Below are positions 42,079 to 53,608 of a stretch of 64,000 bases of DNA, piece after piece. The notes beneath the pieces were generated by a model. The model was not told the origin of the DNA and made no database searches. It worked only from the letters and a program-made list of their open reading frames with translations. Origin of the DNA: Rummeliibacillus sp. POC4 (GTDB taxonomy: Bacteria; Bacillota; Bacilli; Bacillales_A; Planococcaceae); contig NZ_QWUA01000016.1 of the NCBI RefSeq assembly GCF_003576525.1, positions 1-64,000 on the forward strand, written 5' to 3'. How positions within the stretch are numbered: position 1 is the first letter of the stretch; each line of letters starts with the position of its first letter. The position numbers were made by a program, and so were the translations under genes.

Positions 42079-42089
42079 CAGCAGCCACC

Positions 42090-42836
42090 TTAAATTTCTT
42101 GACGTTTACGAAGTACTTCATACATCAGTAAAGAAGCTGCGACGGAAGCATTTAGAGATGTGACATGTCCTACCATTGGTAAATTATAAAGAAAATCACA
42201 TTTTTCTTTTAGGATGCGACTCATACCTTTGCCTTCACTACCAATAATAACAGCCAAAGGTAATGTAGCATCCATTTTACGATAATCTACCGAACCTTTC
42301 GCATCAGTACCAGCGATCCAAACACCACGTTCTTTTAACTCTTCCACTGTTTGTGACAAGTTATTAACACGTACTGTCGGAATATATTCAATAGCTCCTG
42401 TAGATGCTTTTGCAACAACAGCTGTTAAGCTAACTGAACGACGTTTCGGAATAATAATACCATGTGCACCTACTGCATCAGCTGTTCGCATAATTGAACC
42501 AAGATTATGTGGATCCTCTAATTCATCCAAAATGATAAAGAATGGATCTTCTCCTCTTTTTTCAGCTAATTTAAAAAGATCATCGAGTTCTGCATAATTA
42601 TAAGCAGCAACAGAAGCAACAATTCCTTGATGATTTTCAGAAGATAATTGGTCCACTTTTTTCTTAGGAACAAATTGTACGATTACGCCACGCTCTTTTG
42701 CTAAATTAAGTAATTCGTTAATGCCACTTTTTTTGACGCCTTCTGCAATCCAAATTTTATTAATATCTCTTGTAGATCGAAGTGCCTCAAGTACTGGATT
42801 TTTTCCGGCAATTATTTCTTTTATTTGTTCAGTCAT
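42090..42836 (-). CDS. rlmB: 23S rRNA 2'-O-methyltransferase, TrmH/RlmB family
   Basis: A 248-residue SPOUT methyltransferase with an N-terminal substrate-binding domain (IIAGKNPVLEALRS). The three family motifs are LDELEDPHNLGSIMRTADAVG, VIIGSEGKGMSR and LNASVAASLLMYEVLR. It probably makes Gm2251 in 23S rRNA. It begins at the mrnC stop (1-base overlap). Confidence 0.94.
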   Translation of the reverse strand: MTEQIKEIIAGKNPVLEALRSTRDINKIWIAEGVKKSGINELLNLAKERGVIVQFVPKKKVDQLSSENHQGIVASVAAYNYAELDDLFKLAEKRGEDPFFIILDELEDPHNLGSIMRTADAVGAHGIIIPKRRSVSLTAVVAKASTGAIEYIPTVRVNNLSQTVEELKERGVWIAGTDAKGSVDYRKMDATLPLAVIIGSEGKGMSRILKEKCDFLYNLPMVGHVTSLNASVAASLLMYEVLRKRQEI

Positions 42837-43255
42837 TATTTCGACACCTCTTTCTTATTTTCAACTACATGAATAGCATATTGGATAATTGCATCAACGC
42901 GTTCATGCTGCCCTGTTAAATATAAATAGCCGAGAACCGCTTCAAAAGCCGAGCTATAATTATAAGTTTGAACATCTGTATTTTTAGGTATAGAACCAGA
43001 TTTAGCATTACGGCCACGTTTTAATACAGCCATCTCTTCTTCAGTAAAGTAATCCTCATCTATCATTTGATGAATCACCATGGATTGGGCTTTCGCTGAT
43101 ACATAATGAGTTGCCTCACGATGTAGAACTTTTGGCTTTACACGACCTACTCTTAATAAATGTTCACGAATCGCTATTTCTAATACTGCATCGCCCATAT
43201 AAGCTAAAGCGAGTGCATTTAATTGTTTTACATCTGCATTACGAAGTTCTCCCAC
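42836..43255 (-). CDS. mrnC: Mini-ribonuclease III
   Basis: About 139 residues of a stand-alone RNase III catalytic domain without a dsRNA-binding domain (LALAYMGDAVLE, FEAVLGYLYL). In B. subtilis MrnC matures the 23S rRNA ends. A GTG preceded by AACGAGG at 8 bases is chosen; another GTG nine codons upstream, inside cysS, is possible. It lies between cysS and rlmB as in Bacillus. Confidence 0.92.
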   Translation of the reverse strand: MGELRNADVKQLNALALAYMGDAVLEIAIREHLLRVGRVKPKVLHREATHYVSAKAQSMVIHQMIDEDYFTEEEMAVLKRGRNAKSGSIPKNTDVQTYNYSSAFEAVLGYLYLTGQHERVDAIIQYAIHVVENKKEVSK

Positions 43256-43259
43256 TTCA

Positions 43260-44660
43260 TTAACCTCGTTTCCATCGAACACCTTGACGCGTATCTTCCA
43301 AAATAATGTTCATATCTTTCAATTGATCTCGAATTTCATCAGCACGTTTAAAATCACGATTCTTTCTAGCTTGTTGACGTTCTTCGATTAACGCATCAAT
43401 TTCTTCGTCTAATAATTCTTCTTGTACTTCTAGTTTAATACCTAGCACATTTGAAAGTTCGTTTAATGTATTGATAAATTCTTTTAATAATTCTTCGTTT
43501 GTGTTTGTTTCGTTTAAATATTTATTGGCCTCTGTAGATATGTTAAATAAGGTTGCAATTGCATTTGCTGTGTTAAAGTCATCATCCATTGCCACTTCAA
43601 AGTTTTGGCGTTCTTGTTGGATGACATCTAACCAAGACTGCTCTTTGTCGCCTATGTTGGCCGTATTTTTTAGGCGATGTGTTAAGTTGTTATAAGAAGT
43701 ACGGATGCGTTCTAAACCATTAGCTGCTGCTTCGACCAAGTCTTGTGAAAAGTTGATTGGGTGACGATAATGAACAGAAAGCATAAAGAAACGCAATACT
43801 TGTGGATCTATCTGTTGGATAATATCATGTACCAAGATGAAGTTGCCGAGTGATTTGGACATTTTTTCATTATTAATATTAATATAACCATTATGCATCC
43901 AATATCGAGCAAATGTTTTGCCTGTATAGGCTTCTGATTGAGCAATTTCATTTTCATGATGAGGGAACGTCAAATCTTGACCTCCTGCATGAATATCAAT
44001 TGTATCACCAAAATGGTTATGGACCATCACCGAACACTCTATATGCCAGCCAGGTCTACCATTTCCCCAAGGACTTTGCCAGAAAATTTCACCTGGTTTT
44101 GCTGCTTTCCAAAGCGCAAAATCGAGTGCATCGTCTTTCTTTTCTCCTGCTTCAATTCGTGCACCAATTTTCAAATCATCCACAGATTGATGTGATAATT
44201 TTCCGTAATCCTTAAACTTACGTGTACGATAATACACATCTCCTTGAGATTCATAAGCGTAACCTTTTTCAATCAATACAGCGATGAAATTAATAATTTC
44301 ATCCATATGTTGCGTTACACGTGGATGTGAATCTGCCTTTTGGCATCCAAGAGCTGTAATATCTTCAAAATAAGCATTTATAAAACGTTCTGTTAGTTCG
44401 GAAACTTCTTCTCCTAACTCATTTGCCGCTTTAATAATCTTATCATCCACGTCTGTAAAGTTTGAAACATACGTAACTTCATAGCCGCGATATGTTAAAT
44501 AGCGACGCACTGTATCATAGACGATAACAGGACGTGAATTCCCAATATGAATGTAGTTATATACAGTTGGACCACACACATACATTTTAACTTTGCCTTC
44601 TTCAAGAGGTACAAAAGGCTCCTTTTCACGTGTTAATGAGTTAAAAATTTGAATACCCAT
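43260..44660 (-). CDS. cysS: cysteinyl-tRNA synthetase
   Basis: A 466-residue class I synthetase with the HIGH-type motif [11 protein letters not shown] near residue 33 and KMSKS in [10 protein letters not shown] near 266. The zinc-site Cys/His residues ([27 protein letters not shown]) are present. It follows cysE by 6 bases and shares its T-box leader, so both respond to uncharged cysteine tRNA. Confidence 0.98.
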   Translation of the reverse strand: MGIQIFNSLTREKEPFVPLEEGKVKMYVCGPTVYNYIHIGNSRPVIVYDTVRRYLTYRGYEVTYVSNFTDVDDKIIKAANELGEEVSELTERFINAYFEDITALGCQKADSHPRVTQHMDEIINFIAVLIEKGYAYESQGDVYYRTRKFKDYGKLSHQSVDDLKIGARIEAGEKKDDALDFALWKAAKPGEIFWQSPWGNGRPGWHIECSVMVHNHFGDTIDIHAGGQDLTFPHHENEIAQSEAYTGKTFARYWMHNGYININNEKMSKSLGNFILVHDIIQQIDPQVLRFFMLSVHYRHPINFSQDLVEAAANGLERIRTSYNNLTHRLKNTANIGDKEQSWLDVIQQERQNFEVAMDDDFNTANAIATLFNISTEANKYLNETNTNEELLKEFINTLNELSNVLGIKLEVQEELLDEEIDALIEERQQARKNRDFKRADEIRDQLKDMNIILEDTRQGVRWKRG

Positions 44661-44666
44661 GAGAAA

Positions 44667-45314
44667 TTATCTCTCCTTTTTACTCTGCTCTAATTCTCTA
44701 TACAATTCATTGATCTTTTGTTCCATTTGCTGGCAACGATCTTCCATTGGATCCGGTATATTTTGATGATCTAGTTTTTGCTCACGGTTTACACGAACAC
44801 CATCTTGTATCACAACTTTACCTGGAATACCAACAACTGTAGCATTTGGGGGTACCGGTTTCAAGACAACTGAACCTGCACCAATTTTACTGTTCTCTCC
44901 AATTGTAATAGAACCAAGTACTTTTGCACCAGTTGCAACCAGTACATTATCTTGTAGTGTAGGATGTCTTTTACCTTTTTCTTTTCCGGTCCCTCCCAAT
45001 GTCACGCCTTGATATAGGGTACAATCATTTCCAATTTCGCAAGTTTCACCAATAACTACACCCATACCATGGTCAATAAAGAAACGACGGCCTATTTTTG
45101 CACCTGGATGAATTTCAATTCCCGTAAAGAAACGACTAATTTGTGAAATAGATCTCGCTATAAAGTAAAATTTACGTTTATAAAAAGCATGTGCAATTCT
45201 ATGTGACCATATCGCATGTAGACCAGAATAAGTTAAAACTACTTCTAGTGTACTACGAGCTGCTGGATCATTTTCAAAAATCGTTGCAATATCTTCTTTC
45301 ATTCTTTTAAACAT
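44667..45314 (-). CDS. cysE: serine O-acetyltransferase
   Basis: A 215-residue CysE making O-acetylserine, the carbon skeleton of cysteine. An N-terminal helical domain is followed by a left-handed beta-helix of hexapeptide repeats with the [15 protein letters not shown] active-site stretch. AGGAGG precedes the ATG. Control is by the cysteine T-box directly upstream. Confidence 0.97.
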   Translation of the reverse strand: MFKRMKEDIATIFENDPAARSTLEVVLTYSGLHAIWSHRIAHAFYKRKFYFIARSISQISRFFTGIEIHPGAKIGRRFFIDHGMGVVIGETCEIGNDCTLYQGVTLGGTGKEKGKRHPTLQDNVLVATGAKVLGSITIGENSKIGAGSVVLKPVPPNATVVGIPGKVVIQDGVRVNREQKLDHQNIPDPMEDRCQQMEQKINELYRELEQSKKER

Positions 45315-45339
45315 TTATAAGCCTCCTTTTTAACTAAAA

Positions 45340-45629
45340 AATAAAAAACACCTCTGTCCTAATAGACAGAGGCGCCTCGTATGCGCGGTTCCACTCTGAT
45401 TGAAAATATTTTAAAATATTTTCCACTCAAACGTCTTTAACGGCGACAAACCGACTAAGCTTACTAATTTGCGTACGCAAAGCAGGTGCGTTACGCTTTT
45501 ATTATTTTCAACTTAGCACTCAGAGGTGCATTTCTGTTTTGCATTGGCTCAGATCACTTTCAGCCGGTGATGATCCTCTCTTTAGAGCGTACGCCACATA
45601 CTTCTCCTCTTCAACGTTTTACATTTATT
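45340..45629 (-). promoter_or_regulatory. cysteine T-box leader of cysE-cysS
   Basis: The T-box sequence AGAGTGGAACCGCG (45384-45397) is followed by a terminator stem CCTCTGTC/GACAGAGG with T6 (45343-45373). Stem I carries AGAGA and GATCATCACC elements. In the specifier loop, GAAATGCACCTCTGAG, the codon is TGC (45528-45530), which reads cysteine. Uncharged cysteine tRNA should favour the antiterminator. Confidence 0.95.
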
Positions 45630-45635
45630 AGCTTA

Positions 45636-45663
45636 ATTGTACAATGAAGCAGAAAAAAATCAA
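45636..45663 (-). promoter_or_regulatory. candidate promoter of the cysE-cysS T-box
   Basis: TTGATT, 16 bases, TACAAT on the minus strand, immediately after the gltX stop. Readthrough from gltX is also possible. Confidence 0.6.
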
Positions 45664-45669
45664 TAAAAA

Positions 45670-47130
45670 TTATTTTACATATTTTTCAATACGTTTAAGT
45701 ACAGTTTCTTTGCCAAGTAGAACAAGTGCATCATTTAGTTCTGGACCATGCATTTCACCTGTTGTAGCAACGCGAATAGGCATATAAAGATTTTTACCTT
45801 TATGACCTGTTTCTTTTTGTACGGCTTTGATAGCTTTTTTGATTTCTGCTGGTTCAAATTCTTCTAAAGTTTCAAGTTTTTCTTTAAATGCAGCCATAAC
45901 TTCTGGTACTTGTTCACCAGCTAGAACTTCTTTTTCTTCATCATTAAATTCTAGTTCTTCTGTAAAGAACATTTGAGATAATTCTACGATTTCAGCACCA
46001 TAGCTCATTTGCTCATGATAAAGACCAATTAATTGACTAGCCCATTCAGCTTCTTCAGCTGTTGGATTTTCTGCTACCATACCTTCTTTTTGTAGGAATG
46101 GTAAACATAGTTCAACCACTTGCTCATGAGATAGTTTTTTCATGTATTGGTTGTTCATCCATTTTAATTTATGCGTATCATACATAGATGGTGATTTAGA
46201 AAGACGTGATTCGTCAAATTGAGCGATTAACTCATCCATTGAGAATATTTCTTCTTCACCTTCTGGAGACCAGCCAAGTAATGCTAAGAAGTTTAGCATA
46301 GCTTCTGGTAAATATCCTAGCTCTTTGTATTGAGAGATGAATTGGATAATAGATTCATCACGTTTTGAAAGTTTTTTATGGCTTTCGTTAACGATTAATG
46401 TCATATGACCGAATTGAGGTGCTTCCCAGCCAAATGCACGATAAATCATCAATTGTTTTGGTGTATTTGATAAATGTTCTTCACCACGGAATACATGTGT
46501 CATTTCCATTAAGTGATCATCAAGAACAACAGCAAAATTATATGTTGGAATACCGTTTGCTTTTACAATTACCCAGTCACCGATATCTTTCGATTCAAAT
46601 GTTACTTCTCCACGAATAATATCAGTAAATGTGTATGTTTCATTTTCCGGTACCTTGAAGCGAATTGTGTAAGGCATACCTGCTGCTTCTTTTTCAGCTA
46701 CTTCTTCAGCAGTTAAGTGACGGCAAGTCCCTTTGTACATTGGCGCAGCTACACCGTTTGCACGTTGAGTTTCACGTTCAGCTTCTAATTCTTCTGGTGT
46801 ACAGAAGCATTTGTAAGCCATACCCATATCGATTAATTTTTGAGCAGCTTCTTTATAAGTGTCTAAACGTTCCATTTGGCGATAAGGAGCGAATGGACCA
46901 CCGATTACTGGTGATTCTACAGGTTCAATACCTAACCAAGCTAGGTTATGAAGTTGTGATTCTTCGCCACCTTCAATGTTACGAGCTATATCTGTATCTT
47001 CAATACGGAAGATGAAATCTCCGTTATAGTGTTTTGCATATAAATAATTGAACAGTGCTGTACGTGCACCACCGATGTGTAAGTGTCCTGTTGGACTTGG
47101 TGCATAACGAACACGAACTTTGTTAGCCAT
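45670..47130 (-). CDS. gltX: glutamyl-tRNA synthetase
   Basis: A 486-residue class I synthetase with [12 protein letters not shown] near the start and the KLSKRD version of KMSKS. Bacilli use a non-discriminating enzyme that also charges tRNA-Gln before GatCAB amidation. It sits between ispF and the cysE-cysS T-box. The start follows GGAGGATTTTAATC. Confidence 0.98.
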   Translation of the reverse strand: MANKVRVRYAPSPTGHLHIGGARTALFNYLYAKHYNGDFIFRIEDTDIARNIEGGEESQLHNLAWLGIEPVESPVIGGPFAPYRQMERLDTYKEAAQKLIDMGMAYKCFCTPEELEAERETQRANGVAAPMYKGTCRHLTAEEVAEKEAAGMPYTIRFKVPENETYTFTDIIRGEVTFESKDIGDWVIVKANGIPTYNFAVVLDDHLMEMTHVFRGEEHLSNTPKQLMIYRAFGWEAPQFGHMTLIVNESHKKLSKRDESIIQFISQYKELGYLPEAMLNFLALLGWSPEGEEEIFSMDELIAQFDESRLSKSPSMYDTHKLKWMNNQYMKKLSHEQVVELCLPFLQKEGMVAENPTAEEAEWASQLIGLYHEQMSYGAEIVELSQMFFTEELEFNDEEKEVLAGEQVPEVMAAFKEKLETLEEFEPAEIKKAIKAVQKETGHKGKNLYMPIRVATTGEMHGPELNDALVLLGKETVLKRIEKYVK

Positions 47131-47176
47131 GATTAAAATCCTCCTATTTATCGTTCAAAAAAATTCAACTTTGTCC

Positions 47177-47199
47177 ATTTTACCACTGCAACTACAAAA
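47177..47199 (-). promoter_or_regulatory. possible extended -10 promoter of gltX
   Basis: TGGTAAAAT on the minus strand, an extended -10 with only a weak -35, about 50 bases before the gltX start. Confidence 0.4.
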
Positions 47200-47210
47200 A
47201 TTAAAGAAAG

Positions 47211-47687
47211 TCAATTTTTTATAAGTAAAATTGTTGCCATTGAAGCAATTCCTTCTTCACGACCAGTAAAACCTAGTTTTTCTGTAGTCGTTGCTTTTAC
47301 ATTAACTTGAGAAGGTTCTGCATGTAAAAGCTCTGCGATACAATTACGCATTTGTTCGATATATGGCGCTAACTTTGGTCGTTGAGCCATTATTGTACAA
47401 TCTACATTGCCTAATGAGTAACCTCTGTCTTCTACCAGTTTCCAAATAAATGCTAATAACTTTGCAGAATCTGCATTCTTGAATTCAGGGTCTGTATCCG
47501 GAAAATGACGACCTATATCACCTTCACCAATTGCGCCAAGCGCCGCATCTGTGACAGCATGTAACAATACATCCGCATCTGAATGACCTAATAATCCTTT
47601 ATCATGAGGGATTGTAATCCCTCCAATAATTAGTGGGCGTCCTTCAGCAAAAGCATGTACATCAAAGCCTTGTCCTATTCGAAACAT
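47211..47687 (-). CDS. ispF: 2-C-methyl-D-erythritol 2,4-cyclodiphosphate synthase
   Basis: A 158-residue IspF of the MEP isoprenoid pathway. Metal ligands lie in GFDVHAF near the start and [15 protein letters not shown] near residue 34-48. It lies 2 bases after ispD, so the two steps are co-translated. Confidence 0.97.
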   Translation of the reverse strand: MFRIGQGFDVHAFAEGRPLIIGGITIPHDKGLLGHSDADVLLHAVTDAALGAIGEGDIGRHFPDTDPEFKNADSAKLLAFIWKLVEDRGYSLGNVDCTIMAQRPKLAPYIEQMRNCIAELLHAEPSQVNVKATTTEKLGFTGREEGIASMATILLIKN

Positions 47688-47689
47688 AA

Positions 47690-48376
47690 TTATCCTCCTA
47701 TACGTTGACTCAGAATTGCTTCACCAAATACTAAGTCCTCTTTAGTAGTTATTTTAACGTTTTCATAGCTACTTTCAACAATATATACAGATTGTCCTAA
47801 ACGTTCCACAAGCATTGCTTCATCAGTTCCTAAGAAATGATCATCTTCTGCTTGTTGTTCTGCACGTTTCAGTATCTCAAAGTTAAATGCTTGTGGTGTT
47901 TGAATCATCCATAGACTCGAACGGTCTACTGTTTCTTCAATAACACCATCCTTTACACGTTTCATTGTATCCTTTGCGCGAACTCCCGCTATCGCTGCTC
48001 CCTTGGTATGTGCTGCCTCAACTAACTTATGGATAGTAGGTATTGTGATAAAAGGTCTTGCTGCATCATGAACCAATACGATTTTCCCGTCTTCCACCTT
48101 TTTAACACAATTATTCACACTATATTGTCTTTCTGAACCTCCATCAAGAAGTGCTCTTACTTTTGTAATTTGATATTTGGCTAAAAGCATTTCAATATAT
48201 GAACGTTCCTCCGGTTTTACCGCTAACCATATCCCTTTACATTCACCATCTTGTTGAAATACCTCTAATGTATGTATCAAAATAGGTTTTTGTCGTAATT
48301 CCAAAAATAATTTATTTCGCCCTGCAGCCATTCTTTTTCCACTACCTGCTGCTGGTAATATAACATCGTATTGCAC
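47690..48376 (-). CDS. ispD: 2-C-methyl-D-erythritol 4-phosphate cytidylyltransferase
   Basis: A 228-residue IspD with the nucleotide-binding [16 protein letters not shown] at the N-terminus and the LVHDAARPF block. It makes CDP-ME in the MEP pathway. A terminator-like hairpin separates it from yacL, so it may have its own promoter. Confidence 0.97.
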   Translation of the reverse strand: MQYDVILPAAGSGKRMAAGRNKLFLELRQKPILIHTLEVFQQDGECKGIWLAVKPEERSYIEMLLAKYQITKVRALLDGGSERQYSVNNCVKKVEDGKIVLVHDAARPFITIPTIHKLVEAAHTKGAAIAGVRAKDTMKRVKDGVIEETVDRSSLWMIQTPQAFNFEILKRAEQQAEDDHFLGTDEAMLVERLGQSVYIVESSYENVKITTKEDLVFGEAILSQRIGG

Positions 48377-48404
48377 GTTCTTGTCTCACTTCCTCATCAA
48401 TGAA

Positions 48405-48432
48405 AAGACAAGGCAAATTGCCCTGTCTCTTT
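48405..48432. terminator. bidirectional terminator between yacL and ispD
   Basis: AGACAGGGCAA pairs with TTGCCTTGTCT (one G-T pair) over a 3-base loop, followed by TTTT on the minus strand and TTTTTT on the plus strand. Confidence 0.8.
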
Positions 48433-48443
48433 TTTCTTTTGAA

Positions 48444-49538
48444 TTATGCCATTCTTCCATTTTGCTTTGGTTTTGCAAATATCATTCGTCCTGCAGAAGT
48501 TTGTAATACACTTGTGACAATTACAACAATAGCTTGGCCAATATACGTTTTTCCTTCTTCAACAACAATCATCGTACCATCATCCAAATACGCGATACCT
48601 TGGTTATGTTCTTTACCATCTTTGATCACTAACACGTTCATCTCTTCGCCAGGAATAACTACCGGTTTCACTGCATTTGCCAGATCATTTATATTAAGAA
48701 CCTCTACATTATGCAAATCACAAACTTTATTTAAATTAAAATCATTTGTTAAAATTTTTCCACCCATTTTTTTGGCAAGACGAACTAATTTTAAATCCAC
48801 TTCTTGAACATCTTCAAAATCGACTTCTGTTATTAAAACTTGCGAAGCTCGTTCATCTTGAAGTTTTCTTAAAATATCAAGTCCCCTGCGACCCCTTGTA
48901 CGTTTTAATGTATCTGAAGAATCGGCAATATGTTGCAACTCGGTCAACACAAATTGAGGGACAACCAAAATTCCTTCGACAAAACCTGTTTCAGAAATGT
49001 CTGCAATTCTTCCATCGATAATGACGCTTGTATCTAAAAGTTTATAGATAGTCCCCGAAATTTCTATTTCATCTGTAGATCTTTTCTTCGAGCTATTATG
49101 AGATTTACCTGTGGTAAATACATTGATTAACTCATCTCTTTTTTTAAACCCTACTTGGAATCCTAAATATCCCAACACAATCGATAATAGAATCGGCAAA
49201 ACAGTTGTAACAATAGGAATGTTCACACTATCGATTGCAAAACCTATTAAATATGCAACAATCAGTCCAATGATTAAACCAAGTGTACCGAACAATAAAT
49301 CTCCTACAGGTGCTTTCAATAGTTTTTCTTCCATCCATCTGATAAATTTCACAAAGTAGTCCGAAAGTAAAAATGAAAATCCAAATAATATTAACGCACC
49401 AATAGCAACTGAAGTATACGGATTATTTAGCCATGGGTTTGAAGATAAATGAATCAATTCGTATAATGGCGGTAATATAAATAAACCCATTGTTCCTCCG
49501 ATAAAAAGAAACGCAATTTGGATAATTTTCTTAAGCAT
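48444..49538 (-). CDS. yacL: YacL-type membrane PIN/TRAM-domain protein
   Basis: A 364-residue protein with four transmembrane segments in the first 130 residues. A PIN nuclease-like domain (KLLDTSVIIDGR near residue 166, LTELQH, LTNDFNLNK) and a C-terminal TRAM domain follow. The acidic PIN residues are present, so RNase activity is plausible but unproven. In B. subtilis disA lies directly upstream between radA and yacL; here there are only about 110 gene-free bases. Confidence 0.9.
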   Translation of the reverse strand: MLKKIIQIAFLFIGGTMGLFILPPLYELIHLSSNPWLNNPYTSVAIGALILFGFSFLLSDYFVKFIRWMEEKLLKAPVGDLLFGTLGLIIGLIVAYLIGFAIDSVNIPIVTTVLPILLSIVLGYLGFQVGFKKRDELINVFTTGKSHNSSKKRSTDEIEISGTIYKLLDTSVIIDGRIADISETGFVEGILVVPQFVLTELQHIADSSDTLKRTRGRRGLDILRKLQDERASQVLITEVDFEDVQEVDLKLVRLAKKMGGKILTNDFNLNKVCDLHNVEVLNINDLANAVKPVVIPGEEMNVLVIKDGKEHNQGIAYLDDGTMIVVEEGKTYIGQAIVVIVTSVLQTSAGRMIFAKPKQNGRMA

Positions 49539-49650
49539 TTGTTACACCTCCTAGATTAACAATTATTATTACATATCAACGCGTGGTATACCTATATAAA
49601 ACAATCTATGACATATAAATTTAAATATAGTCATTAAATGATCAAAAAAA

Positions 49651-51027
49651 TTACAAACCTTTAAAACTAAGTTTTAATGCTTGGTTCACGGTATCAACTC
49701 CAAGCACTTCAATATCATTTGGATAATCCCATCCACCTATGTTTGATGACGGAATTATAACACGTTTAAAACCTAATTTAGCTGCCTCTTGCACTCTTTG
49801 TTCAATGCGAGAAACACGACGTACTTCACCAGTCAAGCCGACTTCCCCTATATAGCAATCCATTGGTTTCGCTGCAACATCCCTAAAACTAGAGACAATA
49901 CTAACTAAGACCGCTAAGTCAATGGCGGGTTCATCTAATTTAACACCACCAGCTACTTTAATATAGGCATCCTGAGCTTGTAGTAGCATCCCCATTCTTT
50001 TTTCTAACACTGCCATTAAAAGCGAAATACGATTTTGATCAACACCTGAGGCCATTCGCTTAGGATAATTAAAACTTGATGGTGTTACAAGCGCTTGAAT
50101 TTCCACCAAAATAGGTCTAGTTCCTTCCATCGAAGCTACAACAGTTGAACCAGGTGCTCCTTGCGAACGTTCTTGTAAAAACAATTCTGAAGGATTTAAT
50201 ACTTCTTTCAACCCATTCTGAAGCATCTCAAAGATGGCGATTTCATTTGTTGAACCAAAACGGTTTTTTTGGCTACGAAGTATTCGATACGTATGGTGAC
50301 GCTCGCCTTCAAAATATAAAACAGTATCCACCATATGTTCCAAAATACGTGGACCAGCTATTTGACCTTCTTTTGTTACATGTCCAACTAAGAAAATGGC
50401 AATATTCTTTGTTTTAGCAATCCTCATGAATTCAGCAGTACATTCTCGGACTTGGGATACACTACCGGGTGCACTCGTTACATTTGGATGATAAACCGTT
50501 TGAATAGAATCTACAATGACAAACTTTGGTTTTACATCTTCAATCGTCTGATTTAAAAATTCTAAATTGGTCTCTGAATATATATATAGTTCTGATGACT
50601 TTACGCCAAGACGTTCTGCTCGTAGTTTTGTTTGACGAATAGATTCTTCTCCAGAAATATAGAGAACACGATGTCCCTTATTTGACAAAAGTGCTGATAA
50701 TTGCAGTAATAATGTGGATTTTCCGATACCTGGATCCCCACCAACTAATACAAGTGATCCTGGTACCACTCCACCTCCTAGGACGCGGTTCAATTCTTTA
50801 AGTTCCGTTTCTACTCTTGGTGCTTCTTCTGATTCTACAGAAATGATTGGTACCGCTTTTTGCGAAACTTTATCAGAGTGTTGAAACGCACCTCTTGGAC
50901 CTTTTGAAACAATCTCTACTTCTTCTACCATCGTATTCCATTCACCGCAACCCGGGCATCTACCTAGCCATTTTGGCGATTCATATCCGCATGAGTTACA
51001 AAAGAATTTTGTCTTTTTTTTGACCAT
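49651..51027 (-). CDS. radA: RadA/Sms, DNA repair ATPase
   Basis: A 458-residue RadA with an N-terminal C4 zinc finger ([19 protein letters not shown]). A RecA-like ATPase follows (Walker [16 protein letters not shown] motif), then a C-terminal Lon-like domain. It drives branch migration in recombination. It follows clpC but is separated from it by a strong hairpin, so it may be transcribed separately. Confidence 0.97.
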   Translation of the reverse strand: MVKKKTKFFCNSCGYESPKWLGRCPGCGEWNTMVEEVEIVSKGPRGAFQHSDKVSQKAVPIISVESEEAPRVETELKELNRVLGGGVVPGSLVLVGGDPGIGKSTLLLQLSALLSNKGHRVLYISGEESIRQTKLRAERLGVKSSELYIYSETNLEFLNQTIEDVKPKFVIVDSIQTVYHPNVTSAPGSVSQVRECTAEFMRIAKTKNIAIFLVGHVTKEGQIAGPRILEHMVDTVLYFEGERHHTYRILRSQKNRFGSTNEIAIFEMLQNGLKEVLNPSELFLQERSQGAPGSTVVASMEGTRPILVEIQALVTPSSFNYPKRMASGVDQNRISLLMAVLEKRMGMLLQAQDAYIKVAGGVKLDEPAIDLAVLVSIVSSFRDVAAKPMDCYIGEVGLTGEVRRVSRIEQRVQEAAKLGFKRVIIPSSNIGGWDYPNDIEVLGVDTVNQALKLSFKGL

Positions 51028-51067
51028 TTTTTTCTCCTTATAGTGTCATTTCTTTACTTCATATTAT

Positions 51068-51104
51068 AAAACAAGGCATTCCAAATTTCTCATTTGGAAT
51101 GCCC
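51068..51104 (-). terminator. terminator-like hairpin after clpC
   Basis: A perfect 12-bp stem, GGCATTCCAAAT with ATTTGGAATGCC and a 5-base loop, is followed by TTGTTTTATAA on the minus strand, between clpC and radA. Confidence 0.78.
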
Positions 51105-51143
51105 TTTTAAGACATATATTCACTTTTCGCTATAAGTCATTCA

Positions 51144-53582
51144 TTATTTTGTAACGAGTTCTTTTACATTTACAACAAATTGATCGTCTTCTACATCAAA
51201 TACAACTCGTTGACCATTTAACACGGTACCTTTTAAAATTTCTTCAGAAAGTCGATCTTCTACATGTTTTTGGATTGCTCGACGTAATGGACGTGCTCCG
51301 TATTGCGGATCATATCCTTCCTTCGCTATTTTTTCAATAGCATTTGGTGTTAACTCAAGTGTAATATTTTGTTCTTCTAGTCGTTTTGTTAATGTTTTTG
51401 CCATAAGAACAACAATTTTATTCAATTCTTCTTTTTCTAGTGAATGGAAGACAATCATTTCATCAATACGGTTTAAAAATTCAGGACGGAATGCTTTTTT
51501 CAATTCTTCCATCATTACATTTTTTGCATTTTCTTGACTTTGTTTTGCACTTTGAGCACCAAATCCAAGAGATTTACGATATTTCAATGCTTCTGCACCA
51601 ATATTAGAAGTCATAATAACTACAGTATTACGGAAGTCAACGACGCGTCCTTTAGAATCTGTCAATCGACCATCATCAAGGACTTGCAAAAGAATATTGA
51701 AAACATCTGGATGTGCTTTTTCAATTTCATCAAGTAAGACAACAGAATATGGTTTACGACGAACCTTTTCTGTTAGTTGACCACCTTCATCAAAACCTAC
51801 ATATCCTGGTGGTGAACCTACAAGGCGTGAAGTCGAATGTTTTTCCATGTATTCAGACATATCAACTCGAATCATTGCATCTTCATCACCAAACATAACT
51901 TCTGCCAAAGCTCGAGCAAGTTCTGTTTTACCTACACCTGTTGGGCCTAAGAAGATAAATGATCCAATTGGACGTTTCGGATCTTTTAATCCAGCACGTG
52001 CTCTACGAATAGCTCTTGAAATAGCTTCAACTGCTTCACCTTGACCTATGACACGTTTGTGCAATTCTTCTTCAAGATGTAATAACTTCTCAGATTCTTC
52101 TTGAGCTAATTTAGAGACAGGCACTCCTGTCCACATCGATACGACTTCCGCAATATCATTTACCGTTACTTTTGACTCTGCCTTTCCTTGAGCTTCTTTC
52201 CATTCTTTTTTGGTTGTATTTAGTTTGTCTTTTAGCTTTTGTTCAGTGTCACGTAATGATGCAGCTTTCTCAAACTCTTGTGATTGAACTGCAGCCATTT
52301 TCTCTGAATGAATCGAATCTAGCTGTTGTTCTAATTCTTTTAAGTCAGGCGGCGTTGTAAATGAACGTAAGCGTACTTTTGAACCTGCTTCATCGATTAA
52401 GTCGATTGCTTTATCTGGTAAGAAACGGTCAGAAATATAGCGATCTGACATTTTAGCAGCTGCTTCAATTGCTGCATCTGTAATTTTCACACGATGATGT
52501 GCTTCATAACGATCACGCAATCCTTTAATAATTTGAATAGCTTCATCTACAGTTGGTTCATCTACTTGAATTGGTTGGAAACGACGTTCCAGTGCAGCAT
52601 CTTTTTCAATATATTTACGATATTCATCTAACGTTGTGGCACCGATACATTGTAATTCACCACGTGCTAGTGATGGTTTTAAAATATTGGATGCATCAAT
52701 TGCACCTTCTGCACCACCCGCACCAATCAATGTATGCAATTCGTCGATAAATAAGATGACATTACCAGCTTGACGTATTTCATCCATTACCTTTTTCAAG
52801 CGATCTTCGAATTCGCCACGGTATTTTGTGCCAGCCACTACAGTTCCCATATCTAAAGTCATCACACGTTTATCACGTAGTGTTTCTGGAACTTCATTGT
52901 TAACAATTTGTTGAGCTAGACCTTCAGCAATTGCCGTTTTACCTACACCAGGTTCACCGATTAATACAGGATTATTTTTTGTTCGACGAGATAATACTTC
53001 AATAACACGCGTAATTTCTTTGCTACGGCCAATTACAGGGTCCAAGCTGCCTTCTCTAGCAATTTGCGTAAGGTCGCGTGCTAAGCCATCCAAAGTCGGT
53101 GTATTCGCTGCTGGAGCTGCATTCGTATTTGCTTGTGGATGATCACTACTACCTAATAGTTGTAATACTTGTTGGCGAGCTTTGTTTAAGCTTACCCCTG
53201 CATTATTTAATACTCGTGCTGCTACACCTTCACCTTCACGAATTAATGCTAAAAGTAAATGTTCTGTGCCAATATAGGAATGGCCTAATTTACGTGATTC
53301 ATCAACTGATAACTCAATTACCTTTTTAGCTCTAGGCGTATAATGGACAATCGGGCCAACATTTTTTGTACCCATTCCGACTAATTCCTCAATACCTTCT
53401 TCAATCATTTCGGTACTTACATCGATTGCTTCAAGTGCTTTCGCGGCAATTCCGCCACCCTCGCGGATTAACCCTAATAATATATGTTCAGTACCAATTG
53501 CCTCGTGTTTCATACGAATTGCTTCTTCTTGAGCAAGTTGCAAAACCTTTTGAGCACGCTGTGTAAAACGATTATACATCAT
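51144..53582 (-). CDS. clpC: ATP-dependent Clp protease ATP-binding subunit ClpC
   Basis: An 812-residue Hsp100 unfoldase. It has N-terminal repeats for McsB and MecA binding, AAA-1 Walker A GEPGVGKT, a UVR-type linker ([21 protein letters not shown] region), AAA-2 Walker A GPTGVGKT and a ClpP-docking LGF loop (KSLGFGA). The start MMYNRF follows GGGGAGGA. It degrades McsB-marked and MecA-delivered proteins and is repressed by CtsR. Confidence 0.98.
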   Translation of the reverse strand: MMYNRFTQRAQKVLQLAQEEAIRMKHEAIGTEHILLGLIREGGGIAAKALEAIDVSTEMIEEGIEELVGMGTKNVGPIVHYTPRAKKVIELSVDESRKLGHSYIGTEHLLLALIREGEGVAARVLNNAGVSLNKARQQVLQLLGSSDHPQANTNAAPAANTPTLDGLARDLTQIAREGSLDPVIGRSKEITRVIEVLSRRTKNNPVLIGEPGVGKTAIAEGLAQQIVNNEVPETLRDKRVMTLDMGTVVAGTKYRGEFEDRLKKVMDEIRQAGNVILFIDELHTLIGAGGAEGAIDASNILKPSLARGELQCIGATTLDEYRKYIEKDAALERRFQPIQVDEPTVDEAIQIIKGLRDRYEAHHRVKITDAAIEAAAKMSDRYISDRFLPDKAIDLIDEAGSKVRLRSFTTPPDLKELEQQLDSIHSEKMAAVQSQEFEKAASLRDTEQKLKDKLNTTKKEWKEAQGKAESKVTVNDIAEVVSMWTGVPVSKLAQEESEKLLHLEEELHKRVIGQGEAVEAISRAIRRARAGLKDPKRPIGSFIFLGPTGVGKTELARALAEVMFGDEDAMIRVDMSEYMEKHSTSRLVGSPPGYVGFDEGGQLTEKVRRKPYSVVLLDEIEKAHPDVFNILLQVLDDGRLTDSKGRVVDFRNTVVIMTSNIGAEALKYRKSLGFGAQSAKQSQENAKNVMMEELKKAFRPEFLNRIDEMIVFHSLEKEELNKIVVLMAKTLTKRLEEQNITLELTPNAIEKIAKEGYDPQYGARPLRRAIQKHVEDRLSEEILKGTVLNGQRVVFDVEDDQFVVNVKELVTK

Positions 53583-53608
53583 AAAAATCCTCCCCTTCTT
53601 CACCGTTT

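Noticed and set aside
46665-47015. 116-codon frame antisense to gltX
   Set aside because: Low-complexity Leu-rich shadow of a conserved gene, without start signals.
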